A DNA stretch of 64,000 nucleotides from Dongia_B soli (GCF_034044715.1 NZ_JAXCLW010000001.1:310001-374000), one strand, 5' to 3'; shown: positions 52,152 to 61,909, counted from the stretch's first letter. Made by a program: numbers and translations. The notes: a model not told the origin generated them from the sequence alone.

Positions 52152-52243
52152 CTCATGTCCCTTCAAAAATATGCACTTGCGGGAAGGCTCCCGCGGCCTG
52201 CCGATCGATCGACAAGTCGAGGAGACTTTACACGCTGGTCACG

Positions 52244-52933
52244 TCACGGAATCTTGGTCCAGGCTGCGGTGGAATTCCGTATCCCGAAGGCAGTGACAAA
52301 CACGCCGAGTAGCAAAACAAACGCCGCAATCAATGTTGCCTTCAGATCCAGGACCAGCATCAGCGTACCGCCGGCCGCAGCGCCGGCGAACATGCAAATC
52401 ACGGAACTGAATCGGCGTGTCACTGCCCCGGTTGCTGCGCCACGATCGGCTGCCAAACCCGTGATCGTCAGTGTCAGGACGGTTGTCGTAAGGTCAGGCA
52501 CTGCGAGGCGCCGTACGATGCTGTTCTGCAACCCCATCGCAATCGAAAGCGTGACGATTATAAGCAGTATGGATAGGTCCGCCGCCATTCGCTCCCGTTC
52601 GAGGATCATGACAAGTGCCGCCCCCGCTAGACACGTCTCCATGCCTATCGCTATCCACAGGATGCGCCCACGATGTCCATCCTTTGCCCGGCCGATCACA
52701 CCCCCGCAAAGCGCGCCGGCCATGAAGGCCGCTATGGCGACCAGCGAGGCAGTGACTGAAAAACCCGTTATTCGCGCCGCCGCGAAGCCAAGGAAGACAA
52801 CATTGCCGGTCATGTTGGCCACGAATACGTGCCCCAGACCCAAATAGCTGGCTGCATCGACCAGCCCGGTCAATATCGTCAAGGCAAGTAAGTATAGCGG
52901 CAAGGGCCCATGACGTTGATCGAACACGACCAT
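52244..52933 (-). CDS. DUF1275 (YoaK) family membrane protein
   Basis: A 229-residue protein with about six hydrophobic spans. It matches DUF1275, with LTGLVDAASYLGLGHVFVAN, MTGNVVFLGFA near the N-terminus and LQNSIVRRLAVPDLTTTVLT later. The family has no established function and is often found in regulated accessory loci. ATG 52933 is preceded by AAGGAAAGG. It lies between the DoxX and epoxide-hydrolase-like genes on one strand. Confidence 0.85.
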   Translation of the reverse strand: MVVFDQRHGPLPLYLLALTILTGLVDAASYLGLGHVFVANMTGNVVFLGFAAARITGFSVTASLVAIAAFMAGALCGGVIGRAKDGHRGRILWIAIGMETCLAGAALVMILERERMAADLSILLIIVTLSIAMGLQNSIVRRLAVPDLTTTVLTLTITGLAADRGAATGAVTRRFSSVICMFAGAAAGGTLMLVLDLKATLIAAFVLLLGVFVTAFGIRNSTAAWTKIP

Positions 52934-52996
52934 CCTTTCCTTAACAAAGCTACGTTTCTGCTGATCGGGCCAGCACGATGGCGGCATGAAGAGCGC

Positions 52997-53458
52997 TCAA
53001 GATCGCGTCCTGGCGATGCCCTGCTTGATGTCGTGCCAAGCGACGAGGATGAATCCGCCGGCCAAGCCAAAATGCTCCATGAAGGCATTCATCAGGCGCA
53101 GGCGGTCCGTCTCATCCGCCAGCCAAAATGCATTTGCCAGAAAAGCTGCCATAGCGGTGAACCCGGCCAGAGCCAAAGCACCGATCCAGCGATAGAAGCC
53201 GGCTAGGATGAGGAATGACGCACCCAGTTCTAGAACGATGACGGCGAGCGCAAACGGCTGGGCGGGTTCCAGCCCGAAATGCGCCATCTCCGCAACGGCG
53301 GCCTGAAAGTCGAGTGCCTTCGTGATGCCACCCTGCAGATAGGCGCCGCAGAGCGCAAGAAGAGCAATCCAATAAACGGCCGGCGATGTCGCAAGCCGCT
53401 GCAGACCTGGTTTCTCCTCGCTTATATGGCCCAGCAAGCGCAACCGAGAGCTCCCCAA
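52997..53458 (-). CDS. DoxX-family membrane protein
   Basis: A 153-residue protein with four hydrophobic spans. It matches DoxX in segments such as ALLALCGAYLQGGITKALDF and ALAVIVLELGASFLILAGFY. DoxX proteins act in membrane redox chemistry or as small membrane subunits with unknown partners. The proposed TTG start (53458) overlaps the 3' end of the amidohydrolase gene by 37 nt; a later start cannot be excluded. Confidence 0.8.
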   Translation of the reverse strand: MGSSRLRLLGHISEEKPGLQRLATSPAVYWIALLALCGAYLQGGITKALDFQAAVAEMAHFGLEPAQPFALAVIVLELGASFLILAGFYRWIGALALAGFTAMAAFLANAFWLADETDRLRLMNAFMEHFGLAGGFILVAWHDIKQGIARTRS

Positions 53459-55308
53459 AATGACTTTAAGTCTGCAGCCGGTATGCGGTCCGACCAGGCG
53501 CGGACATGGTCATGTCCATGAATGCCGCAGCTATTGTGGCAACCACAGGCGACGGAGGCCTGGCGCTTGAGCTTTTGATCGGGCGACGAGGCGCCGCCCC
53601 AAGCCCCATAGCCGCCGAATTGGCGAACCGGCGACCAGTCCGGCATCGGCGGCGGCACGTCGGTCTCATCAAGGGAGGAAAAGTCGCCGGCGCCATAGAC
53701 CACCCTGCCGCCAACAACGGTGAGAAGAGATGTGATGTCGGCTATTTCACTCTCAGGGCAATTGAACAGATCCCGGTCGGGCACCATCAAATCGGCGAGT
53801 TGGCCCGCTTCAATGCGCCCCTTCTTTCCCTCCTCATTGGAAAACCAAGTCACCTTCTCGGTCCACATTCGGAGAGCCGTTTCCCGGTCCAGGCAATTCC
53901 GTCGCGGGTAGATGGTAAGCCCACTCACGGTCTTGCCCGTAATGAGCCATGCAAGCGCCACCCAAGGATTATAAGAAGCGACGCGGGTCGCATCGGTGCC
54001 GGCGGATGTTTTTACGCCCCGCTGTAGAATTTTGGCGACCGGCGGCGTCATTTCTGCCGCTGCGTTGCCATAGCGCTCGACAAAGTAGTCGCCTTGATAG
54101 GCCATGCGATGCTGCACAGCTATTCCACCGCCTAAAGCCGCGACGCGGTCTATTGAGCGATCCGAAATGGTTTCCGCATGGTCAAAGAACCAGTTGAGTC
54201 CGGTTAACGGAATGTCGCGATTCACCTTTTCGAAAACATCGAGCGCGCGCGATATCGTCTCGTCGTAAGTGGCATGCATCCGCCATGGCCAGCGGTTCTC
54301 TGCGAGGATGCGCACCACCTCTTCCAGATCCCCTTCCATCTCCGGGGGCATTTCCGGTCGCGGCTCCCGAAAGTCTTCGAAATCCGCAGCCGAGAACACG
54401 AGCATCTCGCCTGCGCCGTTATGACGAAAATAGTCGTCGCCCTGCTTGTATTGCGACGTTTTTGTCCAGTTGAGGAAATCGGCCTTTTCTGCTTTAGGCT
54501 TCTGCGTGAACAGGTTGTAGGCCAGTCTGATTGTCAGCTGGTCTTCCGCGGCGAGTTTTTGGATGACGGCGTAATCATCCGGGTAATTCTGGAAGCCGCC
54601 ACCGGCGTCGATGGCGCCGGTCACGCCCAAACGATTTAGCTCACGCATGAAATGGCGGGTCGAGTTCAGCTGGTAGTCAAAGGGAAGTTTCGGGCCCTTG
54701 GCCAAGGTCGCATACAAAATCCCTGCATTCGGCCGCGCCAGCAGCAGACCTGTCGGATTGCCTGAGGAGTCTCTGACGATCTCGCCACCCGGCGGATTTG
54801 GCGTGTCCTTTGTATAACCGACCACCCGCAAAGCGGCGGCGTTCAGGATGGCCCGGTCATAAAGATGCAGTAAAAAGACCGGTGTATCCGGCGCGGCGGC
54901 GTTCAGTTCGTCAATTGTAGGCAGCCGCTTCTCGGCAAATTGGAGCTCCGTAAATCCGCCGACGACGCGCACCCATTGGGGCGGCGGCGTCACCGCCACC
55001 TGCTTCTTGAGCATGTCCATGGCGTCGGACAAGGTACGTACGCCGTCCCACCGCAACTCCATATTGTAGTTCAAGCCGCCACGGATGATATGCAAGTGGT
55101 TATCGATCAGGCCCGGCAGTACGCGCCGCCCTTCGAGATCGATCAGTTTGGTTTTCGGCCCGGCGAGGCGAATGACGTCGTCATTGGGGCCTACATGCGT
55201 GAAACGGCCATTGCTGATTGCGACCGCATTGGCCGAGGGATTGGCGGGATCAAGTGTCGTCACTTGGCCGTGATAGAAGATGATTTCCGGGTCCATCTCA
55301 CGCGACAT
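53422..55308 (-). CDS. YtcJ-like amidohydrolase with Cys/His-rich C-terminal tail
   Basis: A 628-residue amidohydrolase-superfamily protein. The metal site begins in LPGLIDNHLHIIRGG, with later elements WFFDHAETISDRSI, TSAGTDATRVASYNPW and the closing GQLADLMVPDRDLF. No signal peptide is seen. The last 50 residues are unusual: ACGCHNSCGIHGHDHVRAW followed by FWGALGCACWAI, with five Cys and four His outside the catalytic fold. Such a tail could bind metal or a cluster or link to a partner. The substrate is unknown. It overlaps the DoxX gene and is preceded by the XapX gene. Confidence 0.87.
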   Translation of the reverse strand: MSREMDPEIIFYHGQVTTLDPANPSANAVAISNGRFTHVGPNDDVIRLAGPKTKLIDLEGRRVLPGLIDNHLHIIRGGLNYNMELRWDGVRTLSDAMDMLKKQVAVTPPPQWVRVVGGFTELQFAEKRLPTIDELNAAAPDTPVFLLHLYDRAILNAAALRVVGYTKDTPNPPGGEIVRDSSGNPTGLLLARPNAGILYATLAKGPKLPFDYQLNSTRHFMRELNRLGVTGAIDAGGGFQNYPDDYAVIQKLAAEDQLTIRLAYNLFTQKPKAEKADFLNWTKTSQYKQGDDYFRHNGAGEMLVFSAADFEDFREPRPEMPPEMEGDLEEVVRILAENRWPWRMHATYDETISRALDVFEKVNRDIPLTGLNWFFDHAETISDRSIDRVAALGGGIAVQHRMAYQGDYFVERYGNAAAEMTPPVAKILQRGVKTSAGTDATRVASYNPWVALAWLITGKTVSGLTIYPRRNCLDRETALRMWTEKVTWFSNEEGKKGRIEAGQLADLMVPDRDLFNCPESEIADITSLLTVVGGRVVYGAGDFSSLDETDVPPPMPDWSPVRQFGGYGAWGGASSPDQKLKRQASVACGCHNSCGIHGHDHVRAWSDRIPAADLKSFWGALGCACWAI

Positions 55309-55355
55309 AACTGTGTCTCCAAAATGAGGGAAGGGACGGTGGCTAGCCGCCGAGA

Positions 55356-55649
55356 TCAGGACTTCGCGTCATCGCCCTTTGAAGACGCAGGATCGGAAGT
55401 CGTCATTTCTATCTTCGGCCCCTTCGGCAGGTCGCCGAACATATGTGGCCCAACATGCCCGAACCATGACTGGACCGTCAGTTCACGCGAAAGAAGGCAC
55501 TTCACAAGGGGCGGTATTTGCTCACCAGCCAAGATTCCAAGAAGACCAATGAGTGCGACAACCGGTGGTGCTGGCGAACGCACATTGATGACACTGTATA
55601 TGATCCCGACCAGGACGCCTGCAGCGAGAGACGCCAAGTACATCTTCAT
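55356..55649 (-). CDS. XapX-domain (DUF1427) membrane protein
   Basis: A 97-residue protein with two hydrophobic helices. YLASLAAGVLVGIIYSVINV, RSPAPPVVALIGLLGILAGE and the following QIPPLV are hallmarks of the XapX domain; a soluble Lys/Ser-rich tail follows. The function is not established. ATG 55649 has GGAGG 5 nt upstream. It lies between the isochorismatase-like and amidohydrolase genes, a set seen together in other proteobacterial accessory loci. Confidence 0.83.
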   Translation of the reverse strand: MKMYLASLAAGVLVGIIYSVINVRSPAPPVVALIGLLGILAGEQIPPLVKCLLSRELTVQSWFGHVGPHMFGDLPKGPKIEMTTSDPASSKGDDAKS

Positions 55650-55712
55650 ACGCACCTCCGTTGCCCGTTAACGTCATGAAGGCGCCGATCCTCGCGACCG
55701 GCGCCTCCCGAG

Positions 55713-56366
55713 TTAACCTTCGTGCGCACCGAACATGGTCTTTGCGTAGATCACGCCAAGGCCATAAGCGCCGCCGAACTGCTTGGCGATGCCCGTGGTG
55801 AGGTCATAGGTCTCCGCACGAGCCCAATCACGCTGGAGCTCAAGCAAATATTGCAGCGACGTCATCGGCCGTGCGCCGGCTTGGACCATCCGGTCCATGG
55901 CCCTGTTGTGGGCTTCCGTAGATACATCGCCGCATGCGTCGGCAATGACATATACTTCGAATCCCTGGGCGATCGCCGAGAGCGCCGGGCCGACAATACA
56001 GACGCCGGTCCATAGGCCCGCCAGGACGATCCTCGTCTTGCCGTGTTCATTCACCCGCTTGATGACCGCTTCATCTTCCCAGGTGTTCATGGATGTACGA
56101 TCCAAAAGCGCTTGTTCCTTGAACGGATCCGTTATCTCGCTGAACATCGGGCCCGAGAAACTCTTCTCGGCGACTGTCGTTAAAATGGTCGACACTCCAA
56201 ATCCTGCCGCGGCATGGGCGACCAGCGCCGCATTGTTTCGCAATGTGACGGCATCGATTGAATGGGTTGCGAAGGCCATCTGAGATTGGAAGTCGATCAT
56301 GATCAGAAGGTGGTCCTTGGGCGACAGAAGCTCAGGGCCGGGCGTAGGTTTGGCGACGATGGGCAT
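55713..56366 (-). CDS. Isochorismatase-family cysteine hydrolase (YcaC-like)
   Basis: A 217-residue hydrolase of the isochorismatase superfamily. Asp25 lies in LIMIDFQSQMAFATHS and the catalytic Cys123 in LAGLWTGVCIVGPALSAIAQ. FDRTSMN-type segment (here LLDRTSMNTWEDE) points to the YcaC subgroup, whose physiological substrate is unresolved. ATG 56366 is used; a GTG three codons earlier is possible. It is the first gene of the leftward cluster and is divergent from the AraC regulator. Confidence 0.87.
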   Translation of the reverse strand: MPIVAKPTPGPELLSPKDHLLIMIDFQSQMAFATHSIDAVTLRNNAALVAHAAAGFGVSTILTTVAEKSFSGPMFSEITDPFKEQALLDRTSMNTWEDEAVIKRVNEHGKTRIVLAGLWTGVCIVGPALSAIAQGFEVYVIADACGDVSTEAHNRAMDRMVQAGARPMTSLQYLLELQRDWARAETYDLTTGIAKQFGGAYGLGVIYAKTMFGAHEG

Positions 56367-56738
56367 TGATTTCACTCCATTGAGATGAGCGCATGGGAAG
56401 GGCGCGCGGAGGGTCTCGATCCGACTTTGGACCTAGCACCGGCCCGTTCCGGCATCAATGCCGTGAGGACAGGGCTGAAGGACGGAGCCGAGAGCAGCAG
56501 CATGAAGAGATGGAATCGGGGCGGCAAGGCAACGAATGATGACCGGCCGAGAAAATGTCAGTATTAGCAAATCAAAATCATTTTTAGACAAAGCCGAGCC
56601 GAGATAAGCATTATCATATGCAGCCGCGCTGGTTATGAATGAGGCGCAACCTTTGGCGGTAACGGCCAGGGATATTTAGCTTTAGCGATCGCGACCGGAC
56701 AGGGCCAAGACCCACCGGACAGCGCGAGGGAACATAGC
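56367..56738. promoter_or_regulatory. Divergent control region of the AraC regulator and hydrolase cluster
   Basis: About 370 bases between the first gene of the leftward cluster and the AraC gene. By arrangement it should carry both promoters and the AraC operator. The section near 56560-56620 is AT-rich. No repeated half-sites were identified by eye. Confidence 0.4.
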
Positions 56739-57725
56739 ATGATTACCACTCCGCTAAAGGATAAACCCCTCGGTAGCGGCTTCTCGGATTTTATTTATGA
56801 TGAAGAGAGTCGTTTCGGGGTGAAGGTATCTGTTCGCGAAGCTTATGAAGTTCGCGAACATTCGCATAACAACATTCAGATCTCCATTCCCATATCGGAG
56901 ACCTCTGTCGAGATCACCTGGCAGCGATCGAATGGCTGCTGGTCGGGCGCATTGGCGCATCGCGGTGACGCTATAATCGTCCCTTTTCAGCAGCCCCATT
57001 CCGTCACTTGGCGCAAATCGGCGCAGTTCGTCAATCTTCACATTGGCATGGACGAACAGTTTGCTGATGCCAAGCGCTTTTTAAATGCCGTCGTACGCGC
57101 GGGTGAGATGCATGTCGTACGGGACAGTTTTTTATATTCGTTCGGCGAAAATATTATCTCATTGATTTCACGCGGCGTTACGTTCGACCCAGCCTTCCTG
57201 AAAGCCCTTCGGGTGATCATCGTCGAGCATATCATCAATCATTACGCCTCGAGCCAGACCGAGAAATATGACGATCGTGCAAATAATCTACCTTCCGTCG
57301 TCGTCTCTTCCGCCTTTCCTTCAGCGCGCGCCGATGCTGAGGACGAAATACAAGACGAAATACAAAAGGATAAACCGAATAAATCATCGATCTCGGGTCT
57401 GGCGCCCTGGCAAATTCGCAAAGTTCTCGCTTTCGTTTGTAGCGATCTGAAGCGAGATCGGAGCGTTGACGAACTGGCCGATCTGGTCGGCCTTTCTAAA
57501 GGACATTTTTCCAGAGCATTCCTCGCATCGACAGGCCTCTCGCCCCACCAATGGATTATCCGAGAACGGATCAATCTCGCGAAAAGTAAGCTCGCCCATA
57601 CCGAGGAGACGATCTCCGAAATCGCCAGCAGTTGCGGCTTCACGGAACAGAGCCATTTCACCCGGACCTTTACTAAGGCCGAGGGAATCAGTCCTGCAGC
57701 TTGGCGGCGGCAGAACAAGGTTTGA
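56739..57725 (+). CDS. AraC-family transcriptional regulator
   Basis: A 328-residue regulator. The N-terminal 180 residues form an AraC-type sensor (VREAYEVREHSHNNIQISIP, DAIIVPFQQPHSVTWRK). The C-terminal 95 residues hold the DNA-binding domain: SVDELADLVGLSKGHFSRAF, then ISEIASSCGFTEQSHFTRTF and the closing EGISPAAWRRQ. A repeated acidic linker (DEIQDEIQKDK) joins them. Base composition is less GC-rich than in core genes, suggesting acquisition. It is divergent from the six-gene hydrolase cluster and probably controls it, and it may also control the porin gene that follows. Confidence 0.9.
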   Translation: MITTPLKDKPLGSGFSDFIYDEESRFGVKVSVREAYEVREHSHNNIQISIPISETSVEITWQRSNGCWSGALAHRGDAIIVPFQQPHSVTWRKSAQFVNLHIGMDEQFADAKRFLNAVVRAGEMHVVRDSFLYSFGENIISLISRGVTFDPAFLKALRVIIVEHIINHYASSQTEKYDDRANNLPSVVVSSAFPSARADAEDEIQDEIQKDKPNKSSISGLAPWQIRKVLAFVCSDLKRDRSVDELADLVGLSKGHFSRAFLASTGLSPHQWIIRERINLAKSKLAHTEETISEIASSCGFTEQSHFTRTFTKAEGISPAAWRRQNKV

Positions 57726-57995
57726 GCCACCTACCCCTGCTGTTCCTCCTTCAGGCGGCATTAGGTGGAGCACCGAACATCGGCGCCCGGCATTTCATTC
57801 CGTGGCCCGATCTTGAGATCGCATTTTTCGTCAAGCAATCTCATCTTCAATCAAGACAACCCCTGCCGACTTTGCAAAGATGAGGACAGGACGGTTATCT
57901 CTCCAAGTATGCTTAGCTAAACCCCACGCTTATCTTTTCAATTGCCGCAAGCTCTTCCATCGCGACGAGCTAGAGCGAGAAATGCACGCAATTTG

Positions 57996-59405
57996 ATGAC
58001 TAAGAATTCGCTTCCTTCATTCGTTTTCGTTGGTATCGCCGCAAGTCTATTGCCCGTTATGGCAAATGCAGATGGCTTTGAGCCGCCGGCTTACAAAACG
58101 CTGCGTTTCGAGGAGGATTATCGCTATCTCCAGGATGAATCGCGTCATACCGACTTCTGGGACCCGATTAAGTACATCCCGCTGTCGGATTCACACGACT
58201 TTTATCTGACCCTGGGCGGCGAGTTGCGCGAGCGGTTCGAATATTATTCCGCACCGGACTTTTCCTTGGACGGAGAACACAGCGACGCCTACCTCTTTCA
58301 CCGCCTGTTGCTGCACGCTGATCTTCATCTGGGCGAGTTTCTTCGAGGCTTTGTCCAGTTCGGAAGTGCGCTGGAGGCGTGGAAGGACAGCCCTCTCGGA
58401 CCGACAGACGCCAACCATCTTGATCTCCAACAGGGATTCCTGGATGCAAAGCTTCCGATTGCGGAGGACAGTGATATTGATCCAACCCTGCGATTTGGCC
58501 GGCAGGAAATTCTCTATGGTACGCAACGCCTCGTCTCCGTCCGAGAACCACCAAATGTGCGGCGGAGTTTCGATGGCTTTCGCTTAGACGACAATATCGG
58601 CGGGGTTAAACTCAGCGCTCTCGCGGTACGACCGGTAAATCTGCGGGAGGATATCTTCGACGATGACACCAACAGCCATCAGGCGCTTTGGGGAACCTAC
58701 AATACAATTCCTGTTCCAGCGATACCCGGTCTGAACCTTGATCTCTATTATCTGGGATTCCACAATAACCAGGCGAGCTTCGGTGACATTCCGGGTGACG
58801 AGACGCGGCATTCCTTGGGCACCCGCATCTTCGGTGAGACCTCCGGTTTCGATTGGAACTGGGAGTTCGTGGGTCAGTTCGGCAGCTTCCACAATGAGGA
58901 TATCCGCGCGTGGACCGCGGCGTCCGATACCGGCTATACATTCGAGAATGTACGATGGCAGCCCCGTTTGGGAGTGAAGGCCAATATCGCCAGCGGCGAC
59001 ACCGATGCAAAGGATCATAAACTGGGGACCTTTAACCCGCTATTCCCCAGACTTGGCTATTTCAGCGAGGCGTCTCTCATCGCGCCGAGCAATTTCTTCG
59101 ATGTGCAGCCGAGCGTTACGATACAGCCTTTCGACAATGTAAGCGTCTCGCTCAGCTGGGATGCGTTGTGGCGCACAACAACCAACGATGCCATCTATAT
59201 TGAACCGAACAGTGCCGTGGATGGCACTGCGGGACATGGCGGCCATTATACGGGCAACCAGGTGGCGTTGGACGTCGACTGGCAATTCGATCGACACATT
59301 GAGGTCAAGGCCAGCTATGTTCATTTCGATGCAGGCAGCGCACTCAAATCGGCCGGCGGCAAGGATGTCGACTTTGTCATGTTCTCTACAGCATACAAGT
59401 TCTAG
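57996..59405 (+). CDS. Outer-membrane beta-barrel porin (alginate-export-like)
   Basis: A 469-residue outer-membrane protein with a signal peptide (VGIAASLLPVMANADG, cleaved after ANA) and a barrel of alternating hydrophobic strands ending in the aromatic terminus MFSTAYKF. Segments LRFEEDYRYLQDESR, YLTLGGELRERFEYY and LRFGRQEILYGTQRLVSVRE match the alginate-export porin family. It would let small organic anions or sugars through the outer membrane. Start ATG 57996 begins the signal peptide; the ribosome site is weak. Location after the AraC gene suggests supply of substrate for the adjacent hydrolases. Confidence 0.85.
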   Translation: MTKNSLPSFVFVGIAASLLPVMANADGFEPPAYKTLRFEEDYRYLQDESRHTDFWDPIKYIPLSDSHDFYLTLGGELRERFEYYSAPDFSLDGEHSDAYLFHRLLLHADLHLGEFLRGFVQFGSALEAWKDSPLGPTDANHLDLQQGFLDAKLPIAEDSDIDPTLRFGRQEILYGTQRLVSVREPPNVRRSFDGFRLDDNIGGVKLSALAVRPVNLREDIFDDDTNSHQALWGTYNTIPVPAIPGLNLDLYYLGFHNNQASFGDIPGDETRHSLGTRIFGETSGFDWNWEFVGQFGSFHNEDIRAWTAASDTGYTFENVRWQPRLGVKANIASGDTDAKDHKLGTFNPLFPRLGYFSEASLIAPSNFFDVQPSVTIQPFDNVSVSLSWDALWRTTTNDAIYIEPNSAVDGTAGHGGHYTGNQVALDVDWQFDRHIEVKASYVHFDAGSALKSAGGKDVDFVMFSTAYKF

Positions 59406-59556
59406 CCTTCCATACAGGGTCAGTCTCGGATCCCGCCGGGTATTCCCTGTTTTCCGGAACCAAGAGAGGCTTGCAGCCACATAGGCCAGACTGCATATTT
59501 TCCCGGCACCATCGCGGCCTCGACAACTGTCGGGCTTCATTTGAATGGAGACGGGT

Positions 59557-59874
59557 ATGTTTATCGCTATGAACCGATTTCAGGTCGTTCGGGGTAGAGA
59601 AAAGGACTTCGAGAATGTCTGGCTTTCCCGGGATACCTATCTTGAAGATGTGCCTGGCTTCGTCGAATTCCACCTGCTGCGCGGCGAAACCTTCGATGAT
59701 CACACGCTCTTTTCTTCCCATTCGCTCTGGCGGTCGCGTACGGATTTCGACGCCTGGACGAAATCGGAAGCCTTTCGGCAGGCCCATCGCAATGCCGGCG
59801 ATAACAAGTCTCTCTATCTCGGTCATCCGCACTTCGAAGGGTTCGACATTATCCAGAGCGTGAAGGCGAGCTGA
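59557..59874 (+). CDS. ABM-superfamily monooxygenase
   Basis: A 105-residue protein of the antibiotic-biosynthesis-monooxygenase/heme-degrading fold: MFIAMNRFQVVRGREKDFEN, VPGFVEFHLLRGE and SHSLWRSRTDFDAWTKSEAF. Dimeric members oxidise quinols or haem without a conventional cofactor. ATG 59557 has GGAGACGGGT before it. It is convergent with the methyltransferase gene, 3 bases away. Confidence 0.85.
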   Translation: MFIAMNRFQVVRGREKDFENVWLSRDTYLEDVPGFVEFHLLRGETFDDHTLFSSHSLWRSRTDFDAWTKSEAFRQAHRNAGDNKSLYLGHPHFEGFDIIQSVKAS

Positions 59875-59877
59875 TCG

Positions 59878-60618
59878 CTAGGGGTTCTTCTGCAGAAAAA
59901 CGTGCAGGTTCTTTTTCAACGGTGGCGGCATGAGCGAATTGTAGCCGGCCCAGAAGCGCGCTAATGCGGCTTGATTGGCGAAATATGACGGGGACCCGCC
60001 GAGATAGTAGCTGTAATCCGTGAAGCCAAGCGGCACGAAATGACGCCGGACGGCGCCGATCGTATTCAGCCGGTAAAAGGTGGGAAAAACGTCGGCGCTA
60101 CGGCGGCCGCCACTTGACAGCATCCGGACGGCATGATGATGCATGGCATTTGGCACCAATCGGGCGCCGACCGCCACATAGCCCCATTTGGCCGGCGTCC
60201 AGGCACAGATCCAGCCGCCGGGCCTGAGGACGCGGCTTAACTCTTGAGCGGTTTTTGCTGGATATTCGATGTGCTCAAAAGTTGCGCAGGAGAAGACAAG
60301 GTCTACCGCTTGATCGGGCAGCGGTATGTGTCCATCGGCATCTATCACACAGGCTTCATTGACCGTTTGATTTTCCAACACGGCCGGATCGATATCCACG
60401 CCAATGACCTTGTCGCATTTTCCCTTGAGGATCTTGAAGTCCCGGCAAAAACCGGACGAAGCCTCTGATACCCGCCCGCGCCCGGCACCAAAATCCATCA
60501 CCGTCATATCGGGCGTGAGGAGCGCATGAACGCGCAGGAAGAACAACATGATCTGGTCGTTATGCGCAAAACCGCCCGCGCCGATTTCGTGATAAACTTT
60601 AGAGAGCACAGATGACAT
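59878..60618 (-). CDS. Class I SAM-dependent methyltransferase
   Basis: A 246-residue protein. The SAM-binding motif I is VMDFGAGRGRVSEASS, the acidic loop follows as VIGVDIDPAVLENQTVN, and DLVFSCATFEHIEYP and LRPGGWICAWTPAKWGY correspond to later motifs of methyltransferase type 11. The target is unknown. ATG 60618 has GGCGG upstream. It is a single-gene unit facing the ABM gene. Confidence 0.85.
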   Translation of the reverse strand: MSSVLSKVYHEIGAGGFAHNDQIMLFFLRVHALLTPDMTVMDFGAGRGRVSEASSGFCRDFKILKGKCDKVIGVDIDPAVLENQTVNEACVIDADGHIPLPDQAVDLVFSCATFEHIEYPAKTAQELSRVLRPGGWICAWTPAKWGYVAVGARLVPNAMHHHAVRMLSSGGRRSADVFPTFYRLNTIGAVRRHFVPLGFTDYSYYLGGSPSYFANQAALARFWAGYNSLMPPPLKKNLHVFLQKNP

Positions 60619-60833
60619 TGCCACCGCCTCTAGCTGTTACATGGCGGGCCATAAGCAGACAGCCGCGTCCAGCACCTGACGCCGCCGCCCACAGCTTGCG
60701 AGGACCGCTTCGCTTGGCCGCGCACCTTGCGCATTTCCAATTCAAGCCAAGATGCACAGCTTGACGGGGAATCGCCTCATCCAAATGAGTGAGAACGCGT
60801 GATTATTGATGCGGGTCGCTTGCACACGTGTGC

Positions 60834-61640
60834 TTATCCTAAGCGTTCGATCAACGCCTTCGCCGCGGCCGGATTGCGTTCCTTGAAACCGCTGATCACA
60901 TAGAGATAGACATCGCGGGGCATTTTACGTGCCTTGCTACCGTCTACAGCCTCGAGCCCGTCCGGCATTTCTCCGGCCGCCCAGATTCGCGCCCGCTCCG
61001 CCCAGCGGTCGAGCGCAGCCGGGCTATAACCGGCTGGCGCCTTTTCTGTCGTGCCCATGATCCGCACATAGACGAAGGGTGCGGTCAGATCAGCAAGCTG
61101 CGGATACCGGGAATCACCCGATATGACGATCGCGACACCGTATTCCCGCACCAGAGAAATGAAATCCGGCACCTTGAAACTGTCATGGCGCACCTCGACG
61201 GCATGGCGAATGTCGCGCCCCTCGACGGATTTTGGCAAAAGCTTGAGGAAAGCTTCGAAATCCTTGGGATCGAATTTCTTGGTCGGCATGAACTGCCAGT
61301 TCACCACACCGAGCTTGTCCTTTAACTGCATGACGCCGCCGGTAAAGAAGCGCTCGATGGATTCTTCGGCCTCCGCCAGCACGCGGCGGTTGGTGATGTA
61401 GCGCGAACCTTTCAATGAGAAGACGAAGTCGTCCGGCGTCTCGTCATGCCATTTGGCGAAGCTCTCGGGCTTCTGCGCGCCGTAATAGGTGCCATTGATC
61501 TCAATGGAGGTCACCTGCCGGCTGGCATATTCCAATTCACGCTTCTGCGCCAGACCGTCGGGGTAGAAGGGACCGCGCCAGGGCTCGTAGACCCAGCCGC
61601 CAATCCCGACATAGATCTTCGCTTTGCTCGCTTTCGCCAT
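60834..61640 (-). CDS. DUF72 family protein
   Basis: A 268-residue TIM-barrel-like protein of DUF72 (YecE family), with KIYVGIGGWVYEPWRGPFYP, YASRQVTSIEINGTYYGAQK, FVFSLKGSRYITNRR and HAVEVRHDSF. No function is established for the family. ATG 61640 has GAGGAAG upstream. It is monocistronic. Confidence 0.88.
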   Translation of the reverse strand: MAKASKAKIYVGIGGWVYEPWRGPFYPDGLAQKRELEYASRQVTSIEINGTYYGAQKPESFAKWHDETPDDFVFSLKGSRYITNRRVLAEAEESIERFFTGGVMQLKDKLGVVNWQFMPTKKFDPKDFEAFLKLLPKSVEGRDIRHAVEVRHDSFKVPDFISLVREYGVAIVISGDSRYPQLADLTAPFVYVRIMGTTEKAPAGYSPAALDRWAERARIWAAGEMPDGLEAVDGSKARKMPRDVYLYVISGFKERNPAAAKALIERLG

Positions 61641-61909
61641 GGGAGCTTCCTCGCTGTTCGGCCATGACCTTAGCGGAGCTGCCCTTATTGGTGTCAAGTC
61701 CTAGCTGGCGGACCGCAATCGCTCGCTTGGCCGCACGCCACCCACATGACCTTAATCACAGGACAGGTGCATAATCCGATATGCGCCCAGCCCTGCAGCA
61801 GGGTCGCCTACCTCATTGAAACGGGTTATAGTTTGACGTTGGGCGCGTTCCATAAAAGAGCCCAGGCACGACTCTCATGGAAGACCCGAAAATTGCAGGC
61901 GGCGGTATC

